Source: Winogradskyella algicola (lineage in GTDB: Bacteria; Bacteroidota; Bacteroidia; Flavobacteriales; Flavobacteriaceae). Taken from it: a DNA stretch of 64,000 bases. The position numbers were made by a program, and so were the translations under genes. The DNA lies in the NCBI RefSeq assembly GCF_005869935.1, contig NZ_SZQF01000007.1:62001-126000 (forward strand), in the 5' to 3' direction. Each line of letters opens with the position of its first letter. Position 1 is the stretch's first letter. The notes below the pieces were generated by a model that had not been told where the DNA came from, did no database searches, and saw only the letters and a program-made list of their open reading frames with translations. Below, one piece after another: positions 1-10,700 of the stretch.

Positions 1-2
1 TA

Positions 3-1208
3 TCCTGCGCTGGTGAAGATGATGCCAGTATCGTACTTAATTTTCAAGGCGGCTTAGATCCTATTACAGTGGTTTGGGACGATGATACTTCAGCAGGAGT
101 AGAGCGTAATAACTTAGCACCAGGTACCTATAGTGTTACTATTACGGATGGTACTCCTTGTGTGATTCAGGAAAGTTTTACCATTTTTAACATCTTACCT
201 TTACAATTGTCTGCCAATGTTACCGATGCTTTAGATTGTGATGATCCCAATAGTGGTGCTATCAACCTATTAATACAAGGCGGTACACCACCATTCTCAG
301 TATCTTGGTCTAATGGAGCGACTACGGAAGATTTAACGGCTATACCACCAAACACCTATGTAGTTACGGTCACAGATGCTAATGCTTGTAGCATCGAGGG
401 CAGTTGGGATGTTAACCGTTTTGAGCCTTTAACTTTGGATGTGGATACCCAATCTGAAGTGGATTGTGATACCAAAACCGTAAACCAAACCTTTGTGGCT
501 ATGGCCAGTGGTGGAGTACCACCATTTACTTATAACTGGTCTAGTGGTACTGTGAGTGGTGCTAATAATGAACTTATGACAACCGATGCTGATGGTTTGG
601 TACTGCTTGAAGTCACCGACGCACAAGGTTGTACCACCAATTATAGTCTTAATGTAGATATTCCTGTACTTGGTGATCCTGATTTTGAGTTGTCTTCATT
701 TGGGTTTAGCAATTTTGGTGTGTATTCAATTTCAGATCCTATTAGCTTTACCAATTTGGCTACAGGTGATTATCTCAGTGTTTTATGGGACTTTGGTGAC
801 GGTAGTTTTTCAGGAGAGGAAAATCCAACCCATACCTACAGTGCTGTAGGTTCGTATGTGGTTACACAAACCGTAACGTATCCTTTTGGATGTGTGTATG
901 AGCGCGTCATTACTTTGTATATAGAGCAAGGTTATAAACTAATTATGCCAGATGCCTTTACACCAAACGAGGATGGCATTAATGATTTCTTTGGGCCTGT
1001 GTATGAAGGCCTCAATAGTTTAGAATTGAATATTTACGATACTTGGGGCAGTCTTATCTATACTGAAGACGATGCTAATTTTACGGGTTGGGACGGTAAG
1101 ATTAATGATGAGGTTGCTGAAAACGGCAATTATTATTACACCTTTAGTGCCAAAACCTTTTATGGTAAAACCATCACAGCCCAAGGCGCCTTTGTATTTA
1201 TAAAATAA
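3..1208 (+). CDS. T9SS type B cargo protein with PKD and gliding-motility C-terminal domain (5' partial)
   Basis: The reading frame is open to the window start, so this is the C-terminal part of a larger secreted or surface protein. It contains SprB-like beta-sandwich repeats (G-G-x-P-P-F motifs about 80 residues apart), a PKD domain (WDFGDGSFSGEENPTHTY), and a final domain of about 85 residues starting PDAFTPNEDGIND and ending in a phenylalanine-rich strand. The last domain matches the CHU_C / gliding-motility-associated C-terminal family, which is the type B sorting signal for the type IX secretion system. The PorP/SprF-like gene begins 5 bp downstream, the usual partner arrangement. An apparent internal start at 69 (GTG) is not credible because coding similarity continues upstream of it. 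Confidence 0.9.
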   Translation, partial: SCAGEDDASIVLNFQGGLDPITVVWDDDTSAGVERNNLAPGTYSVTITDGTPCVIQESFTIFNILPLQLSANVTDALDCDDPNSGAINLLIQGGTPPFSVSWSNGATTEDLTAIPPNTYVVTVTDANACSIEGSWDVNRFEPLTLDVDTQSEVDCDTKTVNQTFVAMASGGVPPFTYNWSSGTVSGANNELMTTDADGLVLLEVTDAQGCTTNYSLNVDIPVLGDPDFELSSFGFSNFGVYSISDPISFTNLATGDYLSVLWDFGDGSFSGEENPTHTYSAVGSYVVTQTVTYPFGCVYERVITLYIEQGYKLIMPDAFTPNEDGINDFFGPVYEGLNSLELNIYDTWGSLIYTEDDANFTGWDGKINDEVAENGNYYYTFSAKTFYGKTITAQGAFVFIK

Positions 1209-1213
1209 ACCTT

Positions 1214-2215
1214 ATGACTTTAAGACCCATATTTACCTTTATTATACTTATATTCTGTTGGACCGTTAGCGCTCAAGATCCGGTTTTTACACAGTCTAAT
1301 TATATACAAGAAACGTTAAATCCTGCCTTTTCTGGTTTTGAGGATAACGACCGTATTGCGGCTGGTATTTTGAGTCGTGTGCAATGGCCTAATCTCGATT
1401 TGCAAATACACACACAGTATGCCTATGTGAATAAGTCGTATGATTATGGTCCAAGTCTTGGCTTTGGTGTTGGTATCAATGCCGTTTGGCAATACGAATC
1501 GTTTAATAATTATAATTACGCCCAGGTTAACCTTAACTATGCCCATCGTATTAATCTTAATAATGGCTGGTATTTTAGACCAGCTATAGAGGTGGGAGTA
1601 GGGAATAAGAGTAACCGCTTTAGGAATCTTACCTTAGCCGATCAGATTAATATTAATTCAGGGTTTATCAATCCTGTTTCGGTTGATCCACTAGCAAGCC
1701 GATTGAATAGTATTTACTTTTTAGATATTAATGCAGGTTTTATTGTTGAACGCCAAACTTTTAATGATATCAGCTATTGGATTGGAGGTTCGGTAAGACA
1801 CCTTAATCGTCCTAATATATCCATTGTTGAAGGTGAAAAGTTACCGCTTGATATTTTCTATTCGTTTCATGGAAATGTTCTGTTTCCGTTTTTACATGAT
1901 AATACCATTATGATGACGACTAACCTTATGGTGCAAGGGCCTTATAACCGATTGGATGTTGGTACTATATTTCAGCTTGATGCTATTCTGTTAGGCCTCA
2001 CGGCAGCAACGAATCCTGCGCGTAATGATGGTAATGCTCATTTATTGACTTCGGTTAATGCCTTTGTAGGTTTTGAGTATCAAACCTTTCGATTTGGTTT
2101 TTCCTATGATAAGAATACCTCAAATATTGGTCGTACTGATGGGGTGTATGAGTTGTCTATGACCTATTTGTCGCGTTGTAGACGTTGTAATACGGATCGT
2201 AGTCGGAAGAAGTAG
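1214..2215 (+). CDS. PorP/SprF family type IX secretion membrane protein
   Basis: A 333-residue outer-membrane beta-barrel protein with an N-terminal signal peptide (cleavage near VSAQ). It begins QDPVFTQSNYIQETLNPAFSG, the family signature (x-D-P-x-[FY]-[ST]-Q, N-P-A). PorP/SprF paralogues are encoded directly after type B cargo genes and help secrete or anchor that cargo. Only 5 bp separate it from the upstream cargo gene, so the two are probably co-transcribed. The C-terminus ends in a basic CRRCNTDRSRKK tail. Family is clear; its dependence on the neighbouring cargo is inferred from context. Confidence 0.92.
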   Translation: MTLRPIFTFIILIFCWTVSAQDPVFTQSNYIQETLNPAFSGFEDNDRIAAGILSRVQWPNLDLQIHTQYAYVNKSYDYGPSLGFGVGINAVWQYESFNNYNYAQVNLNYAHRINLNNGWYFRPAIEVGVGNKSNRFRNLTLADQININSGFINPVSVDPLASRLNSIYFLDINAGFIVERQTFNDISYWIGGSVRHLNRPNISIVEGEKLPLDIFYSFHGNVLFPFLHDNTIMMTTNLMVQGPYNRLDVGTIFQLDAILLGLTAATNPARNDGNAHLLTSVNAFVGFEYQTFRFGFSYDKNTSNIGRTDGVYELSMTYLSRCRRCNTDRSRKK

Positions 2216-2275
2216 TTAGTGGTTAGTTGTTAGGTATTAGGTATTAGGTGTTAGGTATTAGTAGTTAGATTATTA
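2216..2275. repeat. Tandem TTAGGTA/TTAGGTG heptamers
   Basis: Directly after the PorP/SprF stop codon there is a short run of degenerate 7-bp units of the TTAGGTA/TTAGGTG type, continuing into TTAGATTATTAG stretches. A similar run (TAGGTGTTAGGTGTTGG...) follows the stop codon at 6805. It does not look coding. Confidence 0.7.
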
Positions 2276-4600
2276 GATTTTTAGATGGTTAGATTGCCGT
2301 GTTCGTGCCTTGCTCGCTATGACACTTCGGTTTACGTTGTAAGATATCATTAATTAAAATGTATTCTGATTTTGATAGTTTCGCAAATCACTCGCTTCTC
2401 GATACAATTTGCTCATGCTTCGCAAATCACTCGAAGTGACGCTTTGGGTATTTAGGGTATTATCTTAAAATTATATTTTGGTTTTGATAGTTTCGTAAAT
2501 CACTTGCTTCTCGATACGATTTGCTTGTCGCCTCGCAAATCACTCGCTTCTCGATACAATTTGCTTGTCGCCTCGCAAATCACTCGAAGTGACGGTTGGG
2601 GTGTTTAGGGTTTAGATTGCCAGATTATTAGATTATTAGATGGTTAGATTGCCGTGTTTGTTCCTTGCTCGCTATGACACTTCGGTTTACGTTGTAAGAT
2701 ATCATTAATTAAAATGTATTCTGATTTTGATAGTTTCGTAAATGACTTGCTTCTCGATACGATTTGCTTATGCTTTACAAATCACTCGCTTCTCGATACA
2801 ATTTGCTTGTCGCCTCGCAAATCACTCGAAGTGACGGTTGGGGTGTTTAGGGTTTAGATTGCCAGATTATTAGATTTTTAGATGGTTAGATTGCCGTGTT
2901 TGTTCCTTGCTCGCAATTACATTTCATAAATATATAATCAACACCTCATCGCACTTGAACTTCCGACTAGGTCGGAAACCGCTGAAAGCAGAAATAACGA
3001 GCTGTAAAACCAAATTTGTAAGCAATATCAAGGATTGAAAGTTAGGGTTACAATTAACTCTATGCCTTACATGTACTAGAGCGAGTGGCACGCAGTGATT
3101 TCCTCTTGCAGCGAAGCACTTTTTGGTTCATTTTTGGTGCTTCAAAAATGAACGTAACGACATAGAGAGCAAAGCTATAAATTCAATGCTAGATTCCGTG
3201 TCACACTTCGACTGCGCTCAGTGGGACAGCACGGAATGACAAAAGCGTAATTGAGTTAATAACAAACAGATTGCCGCGTTGCTGCGCTTCTCGCAATGAC
3301 ACTTCGGTTTGCGTTGTAAGGTATCATTATTTAAAATGTATTCTGATTTTGATAGTTTTGCCAATGACTTGCTTCTCGATACGATTTGCTTAAGCTTCGC
3401 TTAGGTATCTTCAATCAAAATGTATTTTGATTTCGATAGTTTCGCAAATCACTCGAAGTGACGCTAGGCTTTTTTAGGGTATTATCTTAAAACTATATTT
3501 TGGTTTTGATAGTTTCGCTAATGACTCGCTTCTCGATACAATTTGCTCGTCGCCTCACAAATCACTCGAAGTGACGGTTTGGGTTAAGTTGTAAGGTATC
3601 TTCAATCAAAATGTATTTTGATTTTGATAGTTTCGCAAATCACTCGCTTCTCGATACAATTTGCTCATGCTTCGCAAATCACTCGAAGTGACGCTAAGGG
3701 GTGTTTAGGGTTTAGATTATTAGATGGTTAGATTGCCGTGTTCGTGCCTTGCTCGCAATGACGCTTTATGAGTATATTATCAAAATAGCATCGTACTTGC
3801 GATTCCGACAAGGTCGGAAACAACGATTTTAAGAAGTAATGAGCGCGAAGTATAATTGAGATTTATATCAAGTATTGAACATTATATTCTAATAAGGATA
3901 GATATATTCAATTATCAGCGAATGGTGCTTTAGCAACTTCCTACAAATCGTTTTGACTTTTTGGTTCGTTTTGTGTCAAGACAAAATGAACGTTAAGAAA
4001 TAGATAGTAAAGCTATAAACTCAAAACCAGATTCCGTGTCACACTTCGACTGCGCTCAGTGGGACAGTACGGAATGACAAAAGCGTAATTGAGTTAATAA
4101 AAAACAGATTGCCGCGTCGCTGCGCTTCTCGTAATGACACTTCGGTTTACCTTGTAAGGTATTGTCAGTTAAAACTATACTTTGATTTTGATAGTTTTGT
4201 AAATCACTTGCTTCTCGATACTATTTGCTCATGCTTCGCAAATCACTCGAAGTGACGCTAGGGGTGTTTAGAGTGTTATCTTAAAATTATATTTTGATTT
4301 TGGTAGTTTCGTAGATCACTCGCTTCTCGATACAATTTACTCGTTGCCTCGCAAATCACTCGAAGTGACGGTAGGGGTGTTTAAGGTGTTATCATTAAAA
4401 CTATATTTTGATTTTGATAGTTTAGCAAATGACTCGCTTCTCGATACAATTTGCTTAAGCTTCGCTTAGGTATCTTCAATCAAAATGTATTTTGATTTCG
4501 ATAGTTTCGCAAATCACTCGAAGTGACGGTAGTTACTGAGCTATCCGTCCCTGTTTGAGTGCAGACAGGTGTTCCGACTACAAACCTTTGAATGTATTGA
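2276..4600. repeat. Gene-free mosaic of interspersed repeats
   Basis: About 2.3 kb with no credible gene. The 14-mer CACTCGAAGTGACG occurs nine times (starts 2428, 2581, 2823, 3450, 3563, 3680, 4244, 4357, 4515), usually preceded by CTTCTCGATACAATTTGCT and GCAAAT. The core TCACTCGAAGTGA is a small palindrome. Larger blocks are duplicated: about 2290-2390 and 2645-2745, and 3193-3310 and 4031-4148 (only a few differences). Each of the latter holds a hairpin with arms ATTCCGTG and CACGGAAT. TTCCGAC/GTCGGAA hairpins lie at 2961-2977 and 3803-3819. It looks like an accumulation site for a palindromic intergenic repeat family. No protein-coding mobile element is visible. Confidence 0.85.
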
Positions 4601-4763
4601 GAAGTAGTTTTGTTTTTGCCATAAAATAAATGCGTACAATAACTCATCAGTAATTGTGAAATACTCTAATGTTAACAAAACGCTAAATGTATTATTTCTA
4701 ATGATTTAAGACGTCTAGATGTGCCTTTATAGCCGTATCTTTAGTATATTAAAAACAAGTGCT

Positions 4764-4910
4764 ATGAACTCATTACAAAAATTAAGATTAAGACTGTTAA
4801 AGTCCAGGCCTCAGGCCGTAAATATACCAAAGCCAAAGGTGGAATTATCACCAAAAGCTAAAGACGCCAATAAGACGGTTAAGGACGATGATGCCTTTAT
4901 GTTTATCTAG
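4764..4910 (+). CDS. Small basic hypothetical protein
   Basis: A 48-residue ORF starting MNSLQKLRLRLLKSR and ending DDDAFMFI. The open frame extends upstream to 4719, but the ATG at 4764 is preferred because the protein from there is compact: basic amphipathic N-terminus, Pro/Lys-rich middle, acidic hydrophobic tail. No domain is recognisable. It stands alone between the repeat region and a convergent nuclease gene. Its reality is uncertain because of its size, though the composition is not random. Confidence 0.45.
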   Translation: MNSLQKLRLRLLKSRPQAVNIPKPKVELSPKAKDANKTVKDDDAFMFI

Positions 4911-4928
4911 TATGTAACTAGAGCAACA

Positions 4929-5915
4929 CTACAATTCTCTGAGCTTTACCGAAATAGGATAGTGATCACTAAACCCGTTAAGGTTCATCTTTTTACCCAT
5001 ACCACCAAAGTGAACAGGGACACCATAGGCACCAGGTTTTATCATTTCTGGAAAACGCTCAATGCTCACAGAATCTGGCACTACCTTAATAGTACTGTTG
5101 CTCTTTAGCATATTCTCGTTAGCCAAAAACTGATCTAGCATGTTAGGCTTATTTCCAAAATAAAAACTGGCAGTACCATAGTCCATCAACGACCACATAA
5201 GGTTTAAGAAATAAGGAATACGACCACGCACCACACGTGCTCTACTGCGTAAGGCAATTGCAAAACGTGTGAGCGATTCATTAAAAGGCTCATCGTTAAA
5301 GTCGCCCATAGCCATTACAGGCGTATCATCACCATGAATTTCCCTAATACGCTGATGGAAATAACTCAGCGTTTCACCAGCAATCTGTCGATACCCTTCA
5401 GATTCGTACTGTCCACCACTGCGTGAAGGCCAGTGGTTGGCTATCAATACCAAACGTTGTTGGCTTTGGCTATGGTGGGTTAAAAAGTTAACCTGAAGAA
5501 TATCTCTGGTGGCTGTTCGACGTAGCACAAAATGGTCAAAAACTTTAGGCTCACCGTTTTCTTCTTCCACGCTAAAGAGATCCGCATCATAGATAAAGGC
5601 CACATCGATACCACGGCGATCATCCGAGTCAGCATGCACTAAGGCATAATTTCGATTTAACATACCCATTTTCTGAATCAACATATGAAGCACATGGGCA
5701 TTTTCAACCTCACAAACCCCAAGAATATCAGGACCTTTGCCATCATTTAATTGTATAATAATACGGTTGAGTTGTTCCAACTTTTGATTCAGTTGGGTTG
5801 GTCCCCAACCTTTAACATCACTGCCGATGGCACGTTGCAATTTTTCTGTGCGCCTGGGAGAGTGTTCAATATCAAAGAGGTTTTCTAAATTCCAGAATGT
5901 AATGTGGTAGTCCAT
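4929..5915 (-). CDS. Endonuclease/exonuclease/phosphatase family protein
   Basis: A 328-residue protein of the DNase I-like (EEP) superfamily. Motifs appear in the expected order: N-terminal FWNLENLFD, metal-binding glutamate in GVCEVEN, catalytic histidine in ANHWPSRSGG, GDFNDEP with the active-site Asp and Asn, and the terminal SDHYPI. There is no obvious signal peptide, so a cytoplasmic location is likely. The substrate could be nucleic acid or a phosphoester and cannot be told from sequence. It is transcribed toward the repeat region and stands apart from its neighbours. Confidence 0.9.
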   Translation of the reverse strand: MDYHITFWNLENLFDIEHSPRRTEKLQRAIGSDVKGWGPTQLNQKLEQLNRIIIQLNDGKGPDILGVCEVENAHVLHMLIQKMGMLNRNYALVHADSDDRRGIDVAFIYDADLFSVEEENGEPKVFDHFVLRRTATRDILQVNFLTHHSQSQQRLVLIANHWPSRSGGQYESEGYRQIAGETLSYFHQRIREIHGDDTPVMAMGDFNDEPFNESLTRFAIALRSRARVVRGRIPYFLNLMWSLMDYGTASFYFGNKPNMLDQFLANENMLKSNSTIKVVPDSVSIERFPEMIKPGAYGVPVHFGGMGKKMNLNGFSDHYPISVKLREL

Positions 5916-6280
5916 ATCAGTTGTTGTTGCGGGATACGGCTAATAATTAGTTGGTTATAGCGGATGTTTAAAAGTAGTGGATTTTGGACTAAAAACAAAA
6001 TGGGGATTGTAACGTAAGATTCAGTGATACAACGTGGAAATGTAATAGAGATTTAGTATACTTGTTGTACAAAATCATATGATGAACCCGTTGCATTTGA
6101 TTTCAAAACTATAATCAAATATCAGTTCGCGTAATTTTGAGCCACGAAAAATTGTATCGAGAACCATTTTAAAGTGAACCATTCTATTCTCGATGCAGAT
6201 TTTACGCTCTATCAATCATAAAATCCACTCGAATTGACGAGTTTTATCAAAATAAACAACGGATAAAAATAAAGTTGACT
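5916..6280. repeat. Gene-free stretch with a degenerate copy of the interspersed repeat
   Basis: No gene is seen here. Around 6130-6245 are fragments resembling the repeat family at 2.3-4.6 kb: AATTGTATCGAGAA, TTCTCGATGCAGATTT and CCACTCGAATTGACG, the last a one-base variant of CACTCGAAGTGACG. The stretch lies between the divergent starts at 5915 and 6281, so promoters for both genes should also be here. Confidence 0.55.
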
Positions 6281-6805
6281 ATGAAATTACTAGGAATAGG
6301 ATCGCGTATTAATCATTCAGAACATGGCAAAGGAGTCGTAACCAATGTGACGTCAAAACACTATTGGGTGACGTTTATAGATAAAGGATTAGAAACCTTA
6401 GAGCTCGATGACGACTTTGAAGTTATTGAAGCTGCGGAAGATGATGTAGATACCGTAAGTTTTTATGAGGTTGAAAAAAGCCTGAAGTCTATTCTGAAAA
6501 AATGGTCTGATGTCTCTGAGTTGGTCTCTATTGCCGATAAATGGAAAGGTGGAAAGCTAATTCTTGAACCTGGTGACACTAATCTACAAGGTAAAGAACT
6601 GCCAATAGATACCTTTTTTCACAAGATTACCATGGTACGTGACCGCTTACGCGTGATGGAACAGAAAATCAATTCTAGTAGCCTTGATGAACAAGAGAAA
6701 ATTGATTTGCAGCAATACATTACCAGAAGCTACGGAAGTTTAACGAGCTTTAATGTGTTGTTTAAACTGAAAAGCCAACAGTTTGTAGGGCAGCGGTCTA
6801 AGTAG
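6281..6805 (+). CDS. Uncharacterised protein with a Tudor/SH3-like N-terminal domain
   Basis: A 174-residue cytoplasmic protein. The ATG at 6281 is preferred over an in-frame TTG two codons upstream. Residues 1-50 (IGSRINHSEHGKGVV...YWVTFIDKGLETLELDDDFEVIE) resemble the small beta-barrel seen in CarD/UvrD-tail type Tudor domains, with the H-x-x-H-G-x-G-V-V pattern. The rest is predicted helical and highly charged. I do not recognise a named family. By analogy the barrel could contact protein or nucleic acid, but nothing here proves that. Confidence 0.7.
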   Translation: MKLLGIGSRINHSEHGKGVVTNVTSKHYWVTFIDKGLETLELDDDFEVIEAAEDDVDTVSFYEVEKSLKSILKKWSDVSELVSIADKWKGGKLILEPGDTNLQGKELPIDTFFHKITMVRDRLRVMEQKINSSSLDEQEKIDLQQYITRSYGSLTSFNVLFKLKSQQFVGQRSK

Positions 6806-6917
6806 GTGTTAGGTGTTGGATGCTGGGTGTTGGGTACTTGGTGTTGGGTAGCTAGTAATCCTTACATAAGTTGGTAGTCTCATTAATATGGTACAAGTAT
6901 ACAGTAGTACTAATGGG

Positions 6918-7649
6918 TTAAAACTTTAATCCTTTAACGTCTCCCATATCAAGGTCAAAGACTAAGAACTTGTGTGTTGTTGGTAATTTAGCACCGCTTT
7001 CTGTTGTAGTCCATTGGTTCCAAGACGCTTCAAGACCATCGATAGGTAGAATATCTACCCACATTTGAAAGCTTTGAGGTTGTCCGTTGTCATCCAAATG
7101 CCAAAGATAAGAATCGCCAGGAGTCGTGCCACCTTTTGTATAGGTAACCAGTAAGGACTGTTTGCCTTCTTCGGATGTTACCAATCTACGTTCAGTTCCT
7201 TTATCAAACACTTTGTATGGTGCCACCAACCAAAAGGAATCGTTATTAAAATAGTCCGTAGCTTTATTGATGTAATCTTGTTTTTCTACACCGTTATATT
7301 CTTGTTGGCCAGCAAAGACTTTTGAGTTGTCTGAATTATTAAAATCTAGAATTACCGTTATGGCATCCCATGATACTTCACAGGTATTATCTGTTTTGTA
7401 CCATTTATAATGGTGTCCTCCCTTAAAAGTCCATTCTAAATAATCCGTATTAAGGTAAGCTTCCTCATTTAACGCATTGAGCATTGTTGTTGCCAATTGA
7501 TCTGCTTTAGCCCCTTGTTGTCCTTGAGGCAGATCTTCGTTGTATTTGAGGTACATAAACCCAAAGAAAAGTAGGGTAGGTAATGTAAAGAACACGATGA
7601 GTCCTCCTATAATTTTAAAGATACGTTTGGACTTTGAGGATTTTGACAT
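6918..7649 (-). CDS. Membrane-anchored hypothetical protein
   Basis: A 243-residue protein with a basic N-terminus (MSKSSKSKRIF) and one hydrophobic segment at about residues 12-33, followed by a soluble domain that is probably periplasmic. The soluble part is rich in Trp/Tyr/Asp and carries WTFKGGHHYKWYKTDN. I do not recognise the family. It ends WDLDMGDVKGLKF-like, without a T9SS signal. It lies about 90 bp downstream of the end of the tricorn protease gene on the same strand, so partial read-through is possible. No function is assigned. Confidence 0.7.
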   Translation of the reverse strand: MSKSSKSKRIFKIIGGLIVFFTLPTLLFFGFMYLKYNEDLPQGQQGAKADQLATTMLNALNEEAYLNTDYLEWTFKGGHHYKWYKTDNTCEVSWDAITVILDFNNSDNSKVFAGQQEYNGVEKQDYINKATDYFNNDSFWLVAPYKVFDKGTERRLVTSEEGKQSLLVTYTKGGTTPGDSYLWHLDDNGQPQSFQMWVDILPIDGLEASWNQWTTTESGAKLPTTHKFLVFDLDMGDVKGLKF

Positions 7650-7737
7650 TTTAAGGTTTTTAGCATTACGAGTAATTGGTTTTTTTCAAAGTAGGTTGTT
7701 TTGAAAAAAACGGAATTACCCGTAATGTGTTGTACTA

Positions 7738-10700
7738 TTAATTGTCAGATTTGTAACCATTAGGTCGTTTCCAGCGTACAGGAGCTTTTGGTTCTGGTTT
7801 TAGTTGAAACTCATTGCCTTTTAAAAGTTTTAAAGCTTCTTGTACTGCGCGTTCTAATTGTGGGTCATTTCCTTTAGAGGTTTCTTTAGGGTGTTGAATC
7901 ACTTCAATATCTGGTGCCACGCCTTCACCTTCAACAGCCCATTCGCCATTTACATCATAGAAACCTCCACGAGGAGCCACCATGCGTCCACCATCAATAA
8001 ATCGCGGAGTATCCCAAGTGCCAACAAGTCCACCCCAAGTTCTTGTGCCAATTAATGGCCCTAAGTTTCTCATTTTAAACATGTATGGTAATAAATCACC
8101 ACCAGAGCCAGCACGCTCGTTAATTAGCATTACTTTTGGTCCCCAAATACCTGCAATGGGTGTGGTCCAAGGGCGTTTATCACCAGCTTTACTATTAAAG
8201 TAACCATATATTTCTCTAGACATAATGTCCATCATATAATCTGCAGCAGAACCACCACCATTGTTTCGTTCGTCTATAACCACCCCTTTTTTATCTTGCT
8301 GAGCGAAGTAGTATCTGTTGAACGCTGTAAAACCTCCGCCACCAGTGTTTGGTACATAGACGTAAGCGAGTTTACCATTAGATAGTTCATCAACTTTACG
8401 ACGGTTGCCTTCAATCCAATCTATACTTCTTAAGCCGCGTTCATTACTTACAGGTTTTACAAGTACGCTACGAGCATTCGTCAATGTTGGTTCTGAATTG
8501 ACCATTATAGTAATTTCTCGGCCTGCCGTTTGCTCTAGTAAGGCATAAGGATTCGTTTTACTGTCAAGTGTTTTTCCATTAATTGCTAATATGTAATCCC
8601 CTTCTTTAATAGCAATGCCTGGTTTTGCTAAAGGAGCATCAATATTAGGATTCCAACGTTCACCTGTATATATTTTAGAAATCTTGAAGTTGCCATTTGT
8701 TTTTTCAAAATCACAACCTAACAACCCAACAGCTACACGATCTACATCAGGGAAATCACCACCAGAAACATAAGAATGTCCAACGGCAACTTCACCACTC
8801 ATTATATCCACAACGTAGTTTAAGTCTGTTCTGTGACGTACATGGTCTATCCAAGGTGCGTACCATTTGTATACTTCGTCCCAAGGTGCACCATGCACAT
8901 TATCTACATAGAGGAAGTCTCTCATGTAGCGCCAGCCTTCTTTAAAAATTTGATGTGCCTCAGCTTTAGGATCTAACTTTATTTTGATATCAATTTTTAA
9001 ATTGTCTTTTCCAGGTTTTGGTGGAGCTGATGTACCTGTTAATACCCAATTACCATTCTGAGAAAGCAAAATGGATTTTCTGTCGTTAGAGGCTACCATT
9101 TGAGACACGCTATCGGCAAAGTCCGAGGCTTTTTCTTTTTCAACATCATACTCATGTACTTTTAGTCCTCTAGCATTTGGAATAGCCTCAGCAATAAAAA
9201 CCTTGTTTTCAGGTCCTTTAAGCAATGCTACATAGTTTCTATCAGATAAGCTTAATGCTACAGCTCTATCGAAAATGCCATCTTCATCAATTGTTACCGT
9301 AACACCATCAGATGATTTATTATCCTCTTTCTTATCATCATTTTCCTTCTTAGCTTCTTCCATATCATTTTTAGGAAGGTTAGGTGTCTTGTCATTTTTA
9401 CTCAAAACAACGGCGTATAAACTTCTGGTAAGATTGGCTGCAGGATCGTAATTACTCATGTCTAACCAACCACTTTGCAATCCGTAATTGGTACTTGCCA
9501 GCGTGTAAAGGTACTTTCCAGATTCGTCCCAAACTGGTGTGATGGCATCCGCTATAGGATCTGTAATCTGAATCACTTTTTTAGAATCTATATTATAGGC
9601 AAAAATGGCTTTAAAATGATTGTCTTGCTGTTTTGCGTATGCTATCCACTTGCTGTCTGGAGACCAAACAGGATTCATAGAACGGTTAGGGTGTGCATAT
9701 CGATCTGTATCAATCTTTTTCGCTTTTTTAGTATCTAAATTTATAATCCAAACGTTGTAATGTGTGTCTGTATAGGCGATGTGCTTACCATCTGGAGACC
9801 AATCTGGTTGAAAGTAGAATGTTGGATTTGGCAACGAAATCGCTTCAGTATTATCACCATTTTGATCTGCTAACATTAATTGGTATTCGCCACTTTTGTC
9901 CGAAAACCACGCAATTTTATCACCATTTGGCGACCAGATAGGATTACGATCAGCAACACCAGGAGAGTTGGTAATATTTTTCCACGTACCGTTTTCTTTT
10001 GGTACGGTAAAGATTTCACCACGATGCTCAAAAATAGCACGCTTTCCAGTCGGTGAAACATTTGGGTTTATTAATTGTCTGGCAGAAACATTATCCCATT
10101 TTGTTCTGTAAAAATTGAGATCTGCTTTAACATCAATATTTAATTGCTTTGTTTTGTTTGTTGAAGGATTGTAAACATGAAGATAACCACCTTGTTCGTA
10201 AATTAATTTATCGTTACTCGCGTCTAAACTTTTTACATCAAACTTTTTATGAAACGTTACTTGTTTTTCTTCTTTAGTTGAAGGATTAAAGGACCAGATG
10301 TTCATGGTATAATCGCGTTCGGACATAAAATATACCAGTCCGTTTAACCAAACAGGATCTAAATGACGCTCCTTTGTTGGCTGCGATGTTCTTACTAGGT
10401 CTTTTGTTTTTAAGTCTACAACCCAAATAGGCATTGCTTGTCCCCCACGATAGTTTCTCCACTCGGCATCCCAACCTGTAATAGGAGTATAAGCGAGATA
10501 TTTGCCATCTGGGGACATTTCACCATAAGCTGCTCTTGTAATATCTAACGCTTCCGGTAAACCACCATCTGTAGAGACTGTGAAAAATTTATTGGTCATG
10601 GTTGGCTGGGCTTCTCTCCCTGAACGAAATAACACTTTACCATCAGGTGTCCATCCTTGCACAAAATCACCACCAGGATGATAGGTAAGACGTTTTGGTT

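Noticed and set aside
167-355. Minus-strand ORFs within the T9SS cargo gene (and similar antisense ORFs through the window)
   Set aside because: They lie opposite strongly supported genes, and their translations lack any recognisable domain or start context.
2216-4763. Possible CRISPR array in the repeat region
   Set aside because: Repeats are irregularly spaced, degenerate, and vary in length. There are no uniform spacers and no cas genes nearby.
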